Assembly (NCBI RefSeq): GCF_022664465.1
Contig: NZ_JAKREV010000003.1
Span: 248,001 to 312,000, forward strand
Direction of reading: 5' to 3'
From: Sphingomonas hankookensis
Lineage (GTDB): Bacteria > Pseudomonadota > Alphaproteobacteria > Sphingomonadales > Sphingomonadaceae
Length of the DNA stretch: 64,000 nt
Under the pieces are notes generated by a model. It ran no database searches, was not told where the DNA came from, and saw nothing but the letters and a program-made list of their open reading frames with translations. Positions 17,998-25,317 of this stretch are shown here, in pieces (position 1 is the first letter of the stretch; every line of letters begins with the position of its first letter). The translations under genes and the position numbers were made by a program.

Positions 17998-18309
17998 ATG
18001 ACCGCCATCCGTTTCGCCACTTCGATCGTCCTCGGCCTCGTCGCAACCACCTCGGCCTTCGCCGCCGAACCCAATGCCGCCCCGACCCCGGCACCCAGCC
18101 CGGTCGCCGCCGCATCGGCCGCCGCACTGCCGCTGACCGTTACCCTTGCCGCCGGTCCCGCCGCGGTCGCTTACAAGGCATCGCCGAACGCCCGCTACTG
18201 CTTCCGCAACGAAGTCACCGGGTCGCGCATCCTGAAGACCAGCTGCAAGACCCGCGGCGAATGGGAAGCGACCGGGGTCGATCTCGACGCGGCACTCGCC
18301 GGCCGCTGA
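17998..18309 (+). CDS. Small secreted protein, paralogue 1 (sigma-54-linked)
   Basis: 103 residues. Signal peptide MTAIRFATSIVLGLVATTSA, an Ala/Pro-rich stretch, then a C-terminal motif YKASPNARYCFRNEVTGSRI followed by KTSCKTRGEWEATGVD with two Cys that could form a disulfide. About 70% identical to the protein at 32305. CAGGGAGA precedes the ATG by about 7 nt. It stands alone as a transcription unit, with a strong hairpin at 18326. The RYC...CKTRxEW pattern recurs in uncharacterised sphingomonad secreted proteins as far as I recall; function unknown. Confidence 0.85.
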   Translation: MTAIRFATSIVLGLVATTSAFAAEPNAAPTPAPSPVAAASAAALPLTVTLAAGPAAVAYKASPNARYCFRNEVTGSRILKTSCKTRGEWEATGVDLDAALAGR

Positions 18310-18325
18310 TCCGCCCGCCATCGAC

Positions 18326-18360
18326 GACAACGGCCGTACCCGGTGGGTGCGGCCGTTGTC
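18326..18360 (+). terminator. Stem-loop 3' of the small secreted protein
   Basis: GACAACGGCCG pairs perfectly with CGGCCGTTGTC across a 13-bp loop, 17 bp after the stop. No long T-run follows. Confidence 0.6.
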
Positions 18361-18438
18361 CTATGGGGTAGCTCTGCACCAGGGACCGGGTATTTCGGCA
18401 CGATTTCGCCCCCGATCCGCCGGTGATATCGTTGCGGC

Positions 18439-18633
18439 ATGAGCAAATCGACCCGACCCGACCAGATGTTGCGCCCTGCCGGCGAAGAACGCGACTATTT
18501 GCTCCAGCGCGCCGAAGTGCATCGCCAAATCGCTGAAAATACAGCGGAAGGTGAAGCGCGCATGATCCATGACCGTTTGTCTCGCCTGTATGAAGAACAG
18601 GCCGCGCTGGTCGCGATGGTACTTACTGACTAG
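18439..18633 (+). CDS. Small hypothetical helical protein
   Basis: 64 residues, starting MSKSTRPDQMLRPAGEERDY, charged and predicted to be helical throughout (ERDYLLQRAEVHRQIAENTA). It has no signal or membrane segment. Family not recognised. It precedes the CsbD-like gene and is separated from it by a good terminator, so it may be its own unit. Confidence 0.65.
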   Translation: MSKSTRPDQMLRPAGEERDYLLQRAEVHRQIAENTAEGEARMIHDRLSRLYEEQAALVAMVLTD

Positions 18634-18701
18634 CGATCCCGGCAAATATACCAGGAACACGAACCCCTTCGATCGGTTGATGCGCCCTGACATGGCGATC
18701 T

Positions 18702-18736
18702 GGGCGGCCCGGCATTTCGCCGGCCGCCCCATTTTC
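18702..18736 (+). terminator. Rho-independent terminator
   Basis: GGGCGGCCCGGC pairs with GCCGGCCGCCCC around ATTTC, then ATTTTC. It closes the 64-residue ORF and lies just before the CsbD-like gene. Confidence 0.7.
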
Positions 18737-18752
18737 TGAAGGACCGTTCGAA

Positions 18753-19118
18753 GTGAACAAGGACGAATTCGAAGGCGGCCTGCGCTATGCCGGCGGCAAG
18801 GTCGAAAAGGCCGTGGGCGACACGGTGAACAGCCGCGACTGGCAGGTCAACGGCGTGGTCGATCAGGTCGCGGGCGGCGCGCAGCACAGCTATGGCCGCG
18901 TCCGCGCGATCGTCGAGGATGCGATCGACAGCGCCCCGGCGCTGGCCGAATCGGCGCGCGACAAGCTGAAGACCGCCGGGCGCCAGGTCGCCGACACGGC
19001 GCATAAAGGCGGCACCGCCGCCGCGCGCACCGTCGAGGACAGTCCGCTGCTATTGGCGGTCGGTGCCGCGATTATCGGCTATGGCGTCGCCTGGCTCCTG
19101 CACGGACGTCGCGGCTGA
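18753..19118 (+). CDS. CsbD-like stress protein with C-terminal membrane anchor
   Basis: 121 residues from a GTG. The N-terminal half (MNKDEFEGGLRYAGGKVEKA) follows the CsbD pattern twice; the C-terminal half is a long helix ending in a membrane span (SPLLLAVGAAIIGYGVAWLL) and a basic tail, as in ElaB/YqjD ribosome-anchoring proteins. The role is probably stress-related at the inner membrane. AAGGA lies about 12 nt upstream. It is followed after 7 bp by the PAS regulator and is probably co-transcribed with it. Confidence 0.75.
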   Translation: MNKDEFEGGLRYAGGKVEKAVGDTVNSRDWQVNGVVDQVAGGAQHSYGRVRAIVEDAIDSAPALAESARDKLKTAGRQVADTAHKGGTAAARTVEDSPLLLAVGAAIIGYGVAWLLHGRRG

Positions 19119-19125
19119 GCCGGCG

Positions 19126-20646
19126 ATGAGCAAGGCGTCGTTCAAGACCCTGCGCGAAACCGCCGATCTGCGCCATTTGCGCCAGATCATCGCCGGTCTC
19201 GACGAGGGCGTGATCCTGATCGATCCCGACCAGAGCCTGCTCTGGGCGAACGACGCCGCGCTGGCGATGCACGGCGTGGCCGACCTCGCCGATCTGGGCG
19301 CGACGGTCGACGAGTATCGCGCCCGCTTCCAGTTGCGCTATCGCAACAACCACCGGCTGGAGGCCGACGATTATCCGATCGAACGGGTCGTCGCGGGCGA
19401 CCGCTTTTCCGAAGTGGTGGTCGAGGTGATCGTCGCGGGCGAGGAGGAACCGCGCTGGGTGCATCAGGTGCGCAGCCTGGTGCTGAACGACGACGATGGC
19501 GGCGAACCGGCCTGCCTCGTGCTGATTATTCAGGACGTGTCGGCCCGCTACGAGGCCGAGGACCGGTTCGAACAGTCGTTCAACGCCAACCCCGCGCCCG
19601 CGCTGATCTGTCGCCTCAGCGACCTGCGGTTCGTGAAGGTCAATCAGGGGTTCCTCGACATGACCGGGCACCAGCGCGATCAGGTGCTGTGCAAGAAGGT
19701 CTACGACATCGACGTCCTGCGCCATGGCGACCGGCTCGACCTCGCCAAGGAACGCCTGGCCGAGGGGAGCACCATCCCGCAGATGGAGGCGGAACTGGAA
19801 CTGCCCGGCGGCGGGACCAAGCTGGTGATCGTCGCCGGCCAGCCGATCGACATGAACGGCCAGCCCTGCATGCTGTTCACCTTCGCCGACCTCGAACCGC
19901 GGCGAAAGGCGGAAGCGGCGCTGCGTCATAGCGAGGAACGCTTCACCCGCACCTTCCAGCTGGCGCCGGTACCGATGGCGATCGGCGCGCGCGACGGGCA
20001 TCTGCTGTGCGAGGTCAACGCGAGCTTCACCGAACTGACCGGCTACAGCGCGACCGAGATCATCGGCCGCCCGCTGGGCGAGGTCGAACTGTGGGAAGAC
20101 GGTGCGATGCGCCGCGCGATCGAACAGTTGATCGACAGCGGCCATGACCTCCGCGGGCAAGAAGCGCGCATCCATGCGAAGGACGGCGCGACGATCGACT
20201 GCATCGTGTCGACCGAAGCGATCCGGCTGGGGGACGACGCCTGCGTCCTGTGGGCGTTCCAGGACATTACCCAGCGCAAGGCGACCGAGATGGAGCTGGT
20301 CGAGGCGATCGAGGCGGTGATGAAGGACACCAGCTGGTTCAGCCGGTCGATCATGGACAAGCTGGCCCGGCTGCGCACGCCGCAGGGCGTGGCGAGCGGT
20401 CCCGGCCTCGACCATCTGACGTCACGCGAACGCGACGTGCTGGCACTGATCTGTCGCGGCTATGACGACAAGACGATCGCCCGCACGCTCGACGTCGCGG
20501 CGAACACGGTGCGCAACCATGTCGCGCGCATCTACGCCAAGATCGGCGTCAACCGCCGGATCGCCGCCGTCGCCTGGGCCCGCGCGCGCGGCTTCGACGG
20601 CGAAGGCGTCAGCCTCGACAAATCCGAACGGGAGACGGCGTCATGA
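19126..20646 (+). CDS. Triple-PAS LuxR-type transcriptional regulator
   Basis: 506 residues with no histidine kinase or receiver domain. Three PAS-like domains (about 15-140, 145-270, 285-410; e.g. ALICRLSDLRFVKVNQGFL and VNASFTELTGYSATEIIGRP) precede a C-terminal LuxR/NarL helix-turn-helix (HLTSRERDVLALICRGYDDK, then VAANTVRNHVARIYAKIGV). It is therefore a one-component sensor-regulator, cytoplasmic, with unknown ligand. The ATG at 19126 was chosen over a longer overlapping frame. The stop overlaps the next ATG (ATGA), so it is operonic with the small gene that follows. Confidence 0.88.
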   Translation: MSKASFKTLRETADLRHLRQIIAGLDEGVILIDPDQSLLWANDAALAMHGVADLADLGATVDEYRARFQLRYRNNHRLEADDYPIERVVAGDRFSEVVVEVIVAGEEEPRWVHQVRSLVLNDDDGGEPACLVLIIQDVSARYEAEDRFEQSFNANPAPALICRLSDLRFVKVNQGFLDMTGHQRDQVLCKKVYDIDVLRHGDRLDLAKERLAEGSTIPQMEAELELPGGGTKLVIVAGQPIDMNGQPCMLFTFADLEPRRKAEAALRHSEERFTRTFQLAPVPMAIGARDGHLLCEVNASFTELTGYSATEIIGRPLGEVELWEDGAMRRAIEQLIDSGHDLRGQEARIHAKDGATIDCIVSTEAIRLGDDACVLWAFQDITQRKATEMELVEAIEAVMKDTSWFSRSIMDKLARLRTPQGVASGPGLDHLTSRERDVLALICRGYDDKTIARTLDVAANTVRNHVARIYAKIGVNRRIAAVAWARARGFDGEGVSLDKSERETAS

Positions 20647-20804
20647 GCAACGACAAGGCAAAGGACGCCGCTACCGCCAAGACCAAGGCATCGGTTCACG
20701 AAGCGATCGGCAAGCTGATCGGCGACGACGCGGCACAGGCGCACGGCGCGGCCGAGCGGCCCGACACCGACCCCATCGAACAGGGCAAGCGCAAGCGCCC
20801 GTAA
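20643..20804 (+). CDS. Small CsbD-like/hydrophilic protein
   Basis: 53 residues: MSNDKAKDAATAKTKASVHE followed by AIGKLIGDDAAQAHGAAE and a basic end. Hydrophilic, Ala/Lys-rich and helical, it resembles a shortened CsbD-family stress protein. Its ATG overlaps the stop of the PAS-LuxR gene, which strongly supports translation. Confidence 0.65.
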   Translation: MSNDKAKDAATAKTKASVHEAIGKLIGDDAAQAHGAAERPDTDPIEQGKRKRP

Positions 20805-20829
20805 CCCTTCGATTTCAACAGGAGACACT

Positions 20830-21741
20830 ATGGCTACCAACCTATCCCACGGCCTCGCGCCGATAGATGAGACGCGCGTCGGCAAGACCGCGACCCGCCT
20901 GTCATGGGCCGCCGTGTTCGGCGGCGTCGTGATCGCGATCGCGGTGCAGCTGGTGCTGGGCATCCTCGGTGCGGGGATCGGCCTGACCATGGTCGACCCG
21001 GTCGAGGGTACGACGCCGGGCGCCGCGGGCTTCGGCATCGGTGCCGGCATCTACTGGCTGATCACCACCGTGCTGGCGCTGGGCGCGGGCGGCTATGCCG
21101 CGGCGCGCGTTGCCGGTGTAACCGAACGGTTCGATGCGCTGGTCCACGGGCTGGTCGTGTGGGGCGTCACGCTGATCCTGACGCTGTACCTGCTGACCTC
21201 GGCGGTCGGCGGCATCATCGGCGGTGCGTTCCGCACGGTCGGCGCGGTCGCCGGCACGGCAGGCAGCGCGGTCGGCGCGGTGACGGCGGCAGCCCCCGCC
21301 GCCGCGTCGGTCGCGGGCGTCGATGCGAACGACGTGCAGGACGCCGCGCAGGACGTGCGCAGCGAAGCCGCCGCGTATCTGTCGGACGCGCCGAACGATC
21401 CGGCACAGATGACCCCCGAACAGGCGCAGGCCGAGATCGCCCGTCAGCTGCCCGCGCTCGCCCGCGGCGGTGCCGAAGGCCAGCAGGCCGAAAGCCGCAT
21501 CGTCGACATCGTCGCCGCACAGCGCAAGATCAGCCGTCCCGAAGCGCAGGCGCAGGTCACCCGCGCCAAGCAGCAGTTCGTCCAGACCAAGAACGAGACG
21601 ATCGCCACCGCCAAGTCGGCGACCGACAAGGCCGCCGGGGCCGCAGCGGGCACCTCGTTCGTTCTGGTGCTGGCATTGCTCGTCGGTGCGGCCGCAGCCG
21701 GTTTCGGCGCAACCGCGGCGGCCCGCCGCCGGCTGCGCTGA
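20830..21741 (+). CDS. Membrane protein of unknown function, stress cluster
   Basis: 303 residues. Three to four N-terminal membrane spans (AAVFGGVVIAIAVQLVLGIL, IYWLITTVLALGAGGYAAAR, VVWGVTLILTLYLLTSAVGG), a long Ala/Gln-rich periplasmic or cytoplasmic helical region (about 150-270) and a final span with a basic tail (AARRRLR). The GGYAAARVAG segment recurs in sphingomonad stress-linked PhnA-like membrane proteins. Function unknown. GGAGACACT precedes the ATG; the gene lies 25 bp after the small CsbD-like ORF. Confidence 0.75.
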   Translation: MATNLSHGLAPIDETRVGKTATRLSWAAVFGGVVIAIAVQLVLGILGAGIGLTMVDPVEGTTPGAAGFGIGAGIYWLITTVLALGAGGYAAARVAGVTERFDALVHGLVVWGVTLILTLYLLTSAVGGIIGGAFRTVGAVAGTAGSAVGAVTAAAPAAASVAGVDANDVQDAAQDVRSEAAAYLSDAPNDPAQMTPEQAQAEIARQLPALARGGAEGQQAESRIVDIVAAQRKISRPEAQAQVTRAKQQFVQTKNETIATAKSATDKAAGAAAGTSFVLVLALLVGAAAAGFGATAAARRRLR

Positions 21742-21803
21742 GTGTCCGCGGCGGGCCAGCGTATCGGGTCCGCCGCACCCTCTTACGCACAAGGAGAAAC
21801 CGC

Positions 21804-21944
21804 ATGACCAAGAAGATCGCTCTGGGCCTCGTGCTGGCCGCGTCGGTGATGCTCGGCGCCTGCAACACCGTCAACGGCGCGGGCAAGGATCTGCGCTCGG
21901 CCGGGTCCGCCGTGTCCGGCGCCTCGGGCCAGGAAAAGAAGTAA
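21804..21944 (+). CDS. Entericidin A/B family lipoprotein
   Basis: 46 residues. Lipoprotein signal MTKKIALGLVLAASVMLGAC with the lipobox LGAC, then NTVNGAGKDLRSAGSAVS, the entericidin core. Entericidins are small stress-induced envelope lipoproteins, in E. coli an antidote/toxin pair under RpoS. AAGGAG lies 7 nt upstream. It closes the stress cluster, and a bidirectional hairpin follows at 21952. Confidence 0.9.
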   Translation: MTKKIALGLVLAASVMLGACNTVNGAGKDLRSAGSAVSGASGQEKK

Positions 21945-21951
21945 TCGCGCG

Positions 21952-21979
21952 CACCGCCCCCGTCATACCGGGGGCGGTG
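21952..21979. terminator. Bidirectional hairpin between convergent genes
   Basis: CACCGCCCCCG pairs perfectly with CGGGGGCGGTG across a six-base loop. It lies 7 bp past the entericidin stop and overlaps the last codons of the sensor kinase on the other strand. Confidence 0.6.
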
Positions 21980-23489
21980 TCGCCTTGCTGCCGGGCAGCA
22001 CCAGCGTCACCCGCAGCCCGGGCCGGCTGTTCTCGACCGTCATCGTCGCCCCCAGCCGCTCCGCCGCCGAGCGCACGATCGCGAAGCCCAGCCCGCTGCC
22101 CTCGCTGTCGCGGCTGGTCGACAGGCGGGTGAAACGCTGCCCCAGCCGCGCCAGATCGCCCTCGGGCAGGCCCGGCCCGTCATCGGCGACGATTACCACC
22201 GCACCCTCACCACTCCCCTCGGCGACGATGCTCACCTGCCCGCCCCGCCGGTTGTAGCGGATGGCGTTGTCGAGCAGGTTCGACAGGATTTCGAACAGCA
22301 ACGTACGGTGGCTGGCGATCGCCAGCGCCTTGGGTGCGTCCAGATGCACCTCGACGCCCGTCTCGATCGCCTGCGCGATGCGGCGGTTGATGACCGCGAT
22401 CGCCACCTCGCGCAGGTCGACGCGCTCGAACGGCGGCGAACTGCCCGTCTCCTCGGCCCGCGCCAGTGCCAGCAACTGCTTGACCAGATGCTCCAGCCGG
22501 TCGGCGGCATCGGCGATTTCGCCGAGCGCCGTCGGCTCCCCGCGCCGTGCCAGCGTCACCTGCAGCTTCAGCACCGCCAGCGGCGTGCGCATCTGGTGTG
22601 AGGCGTCGGCGGTGAAGCGCCGCATCCCTGCCGTAGCAGCGTCCAGCCGGGCGAGCAGATGGTCGAACGCCTGCGCCAGCGGCATCAGCTCGATCGGCAG
22701 CGGCCCGGTGTCGAGCGGCGACAGATCGGGGGTCGCCCGCGTATCGCGCGCCGCCACCGCACCGCGCAGCCGCGACAGCGGTTTCAAACTCCACGCCAGC
22801 GCCGGCCGGATCAGCAGCATCGCGACCCCGACCAGCAATATCTCCCCGACCAGCAGCGCGATCAGCAATTTGCGTTGCAGCGCGTGGCGGCCGTCCAGCG
22901 TCTCGGCCACCTGCACCACCACCGGCTGGGCGATGCGCGGCAACGACCGGCGCACCTCGGCGATGCGGATCGGCTGGTCGTTATAGCTGGCATAGCGAAA
23001 CCGCGGCGTATCGAGCGCGAGGTCGGCGGGCCGCGGCGCCGACAGGTCGGCATAGCCGGTCAGCAACCGGTCGCCGACCGCGATCCGGTAATAGACATTG
23101 TCGCGCTCGCTATTCTCCAGCATCCCGAACGCGGCGGCGGGCAGGTCCATCGTCACTTCGCCGCGTTCGACCTGCACCGTCTCCGCGATCGCGCCCAGCG
23201 CCCCGCCCAGCACCCGGTCGTTGGTCCGCCGCACGACATCGGCGATCAGCGTCGCGCCCGCCAAGCCCAGCAGCACCGCGATCCCGATGAGCGGCGCCAG
23301 CATCGCCGCCAGCAACCGCGTGCGCAGCGCCAGCGCCTGTCCCCGCGCGTTACCTGGTGCGGTGCCGGCCCGCTCCCCCTCCCGGCCACCCACACGAGTA
23401 TCCTGATGGGTGGCCGGGAGGGGGAGCGGGCCAGCACCGCCTTGGAATTCGCGTTTCCGCGAATTTCCGATCGGCGCTTCAACCGGCAT
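21963..23489 (-). CDS. Sensor histidine kinase (TctE/QseC-like)
   Basis: About 508 residues. A membrane span (LLAAMLAPLIGIAVLLGLAG) near residue 62, a periplasmic region of about 140 residues, a second span (LLIALLVGEILLVGVAMLLI), HAMP, an H-box (FTADASHQMRTPLAVLK) and an ATPase domain with N, G1 (VADDGPGLP) and G2 (GSGLGFAIVRS) boxes. It pairs with the response regulator it overlaps. The start is uncertain: the ATG at 23489 overlaps the regulator stop but places an inverted repeat (23361-23438) inside the coding frame. An alternative is TTG just before LLAAMLAP. Confidence 0.88.
   Translation of the reverse strand: MPVEAPIGNSRKREFQGGAGPLPLPATHQDTRVGGREGERAGTAPGNARGQALALRTRLLAAMLAPLIGIAVLLGLAGATLIADVVRRTNDRVLGGALGAIAETVQVERGEVTMDLPAAAFGMLENSERDNVYYRIAVGDRLLTGYADLSAPRPADLALDTPRFRYASYNDQPIRIAEVRRSLPRIAQPVVVQVAETLDGRHALQRKLLIALLVGEILLVGVAMLLIRPALAWSLKPLSRLRGAVAARDTRATPDLSPLDTGPLPIELMPLAQAFDHLLARLDAATAGMRRFTADASHQMRTPLAVLKLQVTLARRGEPTALGEIADAADRLEHLVKQLLALARAEETGSSPPFERVDLREVAIAVINRRIAQAIETGVEVHLDAPKALAIASHRTLLFEILSNLLDNAIRYNRRGGQVSIVAEGSGEGAVVIVADDGPGLPEGDLARLGQRFTRLSTSRDSEGSGLGFAIVRSAAERLGATMTVENSRPGLRVTLVLPGSKATPPPV
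23361..23438. repeat. Inverted repeat within the N-terminal frame of the sensor kinase
   Basis: Two 32-bp arms (23361-23392 and 23407-23438) are complementary at 31 of 32 positions around a 14-bp loop; the arm core is CCCGCTCCCCCTCCCGGCCA. Read leftward it is open in the kinase frame (GAGPLPLPATHQDTRVGGRE). It belongs to neither of the two intergenic repeat families; the only remotely similar sequence in the window is the CCCTCTCCC repeat at 61327. Confidence 0.85.
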
Positions 23490-24144
23490 CGAGCAAGTAA
23501 CCGACACCACGCACGGTACGGATCGTCGGGCCATCGGGCGCCAGCTTGCCGCGCAGGCGGGTGATGTTCACCTCGATCGCATTGGGTCCGACCGGGTCGT
23601 CATAGCCGAACACTTCGGATTGCAGCGTCTCGCGCGGCACGATCTGTCCGGCGCGCGTCGCCAGCGCGTCGAGCACCGCCCATTCGCGCCGCCGGAGGTC
23701 GAGCACCCGCTCCCCCACTCGCGCCTGCGCCCGCGACCGGTCGAGCGTCAGCGACCCGATCACCAGTTCGGGCGTCGGATCGCCGCCCCGCCGCCGCCCC
23801 AGCGCGCGAATCCGCGCCTCCAGCTCCTCGGGCGCAAAGGGTTTGCGCAGATAATCGTCGGCACCCAGATCGAGTCCGCGCACCCGGTCGTCCAGCGCGT
23901 CGCGCGCGGTCAGCATCAGCACCGGCACCCGGTCGCCGCGCCGCCTGAGCGCCTGCAACACCGCGAACCCGTCGATATCGGGCAGCCCGACGTCGAGGAT
24001 GGTCAGCGCATAGGGCTCGCCCGACAGCACCATCAGCGCGTCCTCGCCGGTCGCGACATGGTCCACCGCATGGCCCGCCGCGCGCAGCAACGCGACGATG
24101 CTGCGCGCCAACGCCGCATCGTCCTCGACGATCAATATCCGCAT
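23479..24144 (-). CDS. OmpR-family response regulator (TctD/QseB-like)
   Basis: 221 residues. Receiver with the acidic pocket EDD (7-9), phosphoacceptor Asp51 in TILDVGLPD, Thr in LTARDA and Lys in YLRKPF, followed by a winged-helix DNA-binding domain (RRREWAVLDALATRAGQIVP, then NAIEVNITRLRGKL). Sequence style and context (beside a porin and a citrate-type transporter) suggest TctD, the regulator of tricarboxylate uptake. It is divergent from the solute-binding protein across 99 bp, where its binding site probably lies. Confidence 0.9.
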   Translation of the reverse strand: MRILIVEDDAALARSIVALLRAAGHAVDHVATGEDALMVLSGEPYALTILDVGLPDIDGFAVLQALRRRGDRVPVLMLTARDALDDRVRGLDLGADDYLRKPFAPEELEARIRALGRRRGGDPTPELVIGSLTLDRSRAQARVGERVLDLRRREWAVLDALATRAGQIVPRETLQSEVFGYDDPVGPNAIEVNITRLRGKLAPDGPTIRTVRGVGYLLDAG

Positions 24145-24243
24145 CGTGCGGCCGATCCGTGAAAGGCGGATGACAGGTTCGATCCATAGGCCATGGGTGC
24201 GAGCTTACCCGAACCCAGAGGCGGGAAGCGAGAGGACCTGGAA

Positions 24244-25317
24244 ATGAAACGTCGCCTGATCCTGTTGTCGATGCTGATCGTTGCGAGTGCCCCGGCACTG
24301 GCGCAGCGGCCGGCCGGCTATCCGCGCTCCTACGACGCGCTGGTCGCGGCGGCACGGGCGGAGGGCGGCGTGCATGTCTTCGGCAATGCCGATGCGTCGG
24401 CGATGGCGCCGCTGATCGCCGCGTTCCGCCGGACCTGGCCGGGGGTCGTCGTCCGCTACGACGATCTCGAGTCGCGCGAAATCTACCGCCGCGTCGTGAC
24501 TGCGGCGCGCACCGGCAAGGCGAGCGCCGATCTGGTGTGGTCGTCGGGCATGGACCTGCAGGCGAAGCTGATCAACGACGGCTATGCCCAGGCTTATCTC
24601 AGCCCCGAAAAGCCCGCTTTGCCCGCGAACGCGGTGTGGAAGAACATGGGATACGGCGTCACCACCGAACCCGTCGCCTTCGTCTACAACCGCCGGCTGA
24701 TCCCGCAGGCACAGGCGCCGCGTACGCACGAGGCGTTCGAGGCACTGCTGCGCACCCGCCGCGCGGCGCTGACCGGCAAGGTCGCGACCTACGATCCGGC
24801 GCGTTCGAACGTCGGCTATCTGTATCTGGCGGAGGATTTCGCGATCACCCGCGACACGCGCTCGCTGGTGCAGGCGATGGCAGCGACCCGGCCCTGGCTG
24901 TCGCCGACCACCGAACCGATGCTCGATGCGGTCGCCGACGGCCGGGTGGCGATCGCCTACAACGTCGTCGGCCCCTATGCGTTGACCCGCGCACAGCGCG
25001 ATCCGCGCATCGGCGTGATCTTTCCGCGCGACTACACCATCGTCGCCTCGCGCGTCGCCTTCATCGCCCGCGATGCACGGCGACCGGCGGCGGCGAAGCT
25101 GTTCCTCGACTTCCTGCTGTCGCGCACCGGCCAGACGCTGCTGGCCCGGCAATGGCTGCTGCCGGTGCGCCGCGACGTGCGCGCGCCCCGCCTGTCCCCC
25201 GAACAGCAGCGCCCGATCCGTGTGGGCCCACAGCTTCTCGTCAATCTCGACACGATCATGCGCCGCCGCTTCCTCGCCGACTGGCGCGCGATCCTGACTC
25301 AAGGAACCCCGCAATGA
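24244..25317 (+). CDS. Periplasmic solute-binding protein without ABC partners
   Basis: 357 residues. Signal peptide MKRRLILLSMLIVASAPALA, then a type-II binding fold resembling Fe(III)/phosphoglycerate (PgtC-like) binding proteins: YDALVAAARAEGGVHVFGNA, ESREIYRRVVTAARTGKASA, DLVWSSGMDLQ. No permease or ATPase gene is adjacent. Its place between a two-component system and a porin/symporter pair suggests a ligand-sensing or substrate-capturing role. AGAGGA lies about 9 nt upstream of the chosen ATG. It overlaps the porin by 4 bp (ATGA). Confidence 0.85.
   Translation: MKRRLILLSMLIVASAPALAQRPAGYPRSYDALVAAARAEGGVHVFGNADASAMAPLIAAFRRTWPGVVVRYDDLESREIYRRVVTAARTGKASADLVWSSGMDLQAKLINDGYAQAYLSPEKPALPANAVWKNMGYGVTTEPVAFVYNRRLIPQAQAPRTHEAFEALLRTRRAALTGKVATYDPARSNVGYLYLAEDFAITRDTRSLVQAMAATRPWLSPTTEPMLDAVADGRVAIAYNVVGPYALTRAQRDPRIGVIFPRDYTIVASRVAFIARDARRPAAAKLFLDFLLSRTGQTLLARQWLLPVRRDVRAPRLSPEQQRPIRVGPQLLVNLDTIMRRRFLADWRAILTQGTPQ

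Noticed and set aside
18310..18360. Start of a new gene after paralogue 1
   Set aside because: The segment is a perfect stem-loop with no supported frame.
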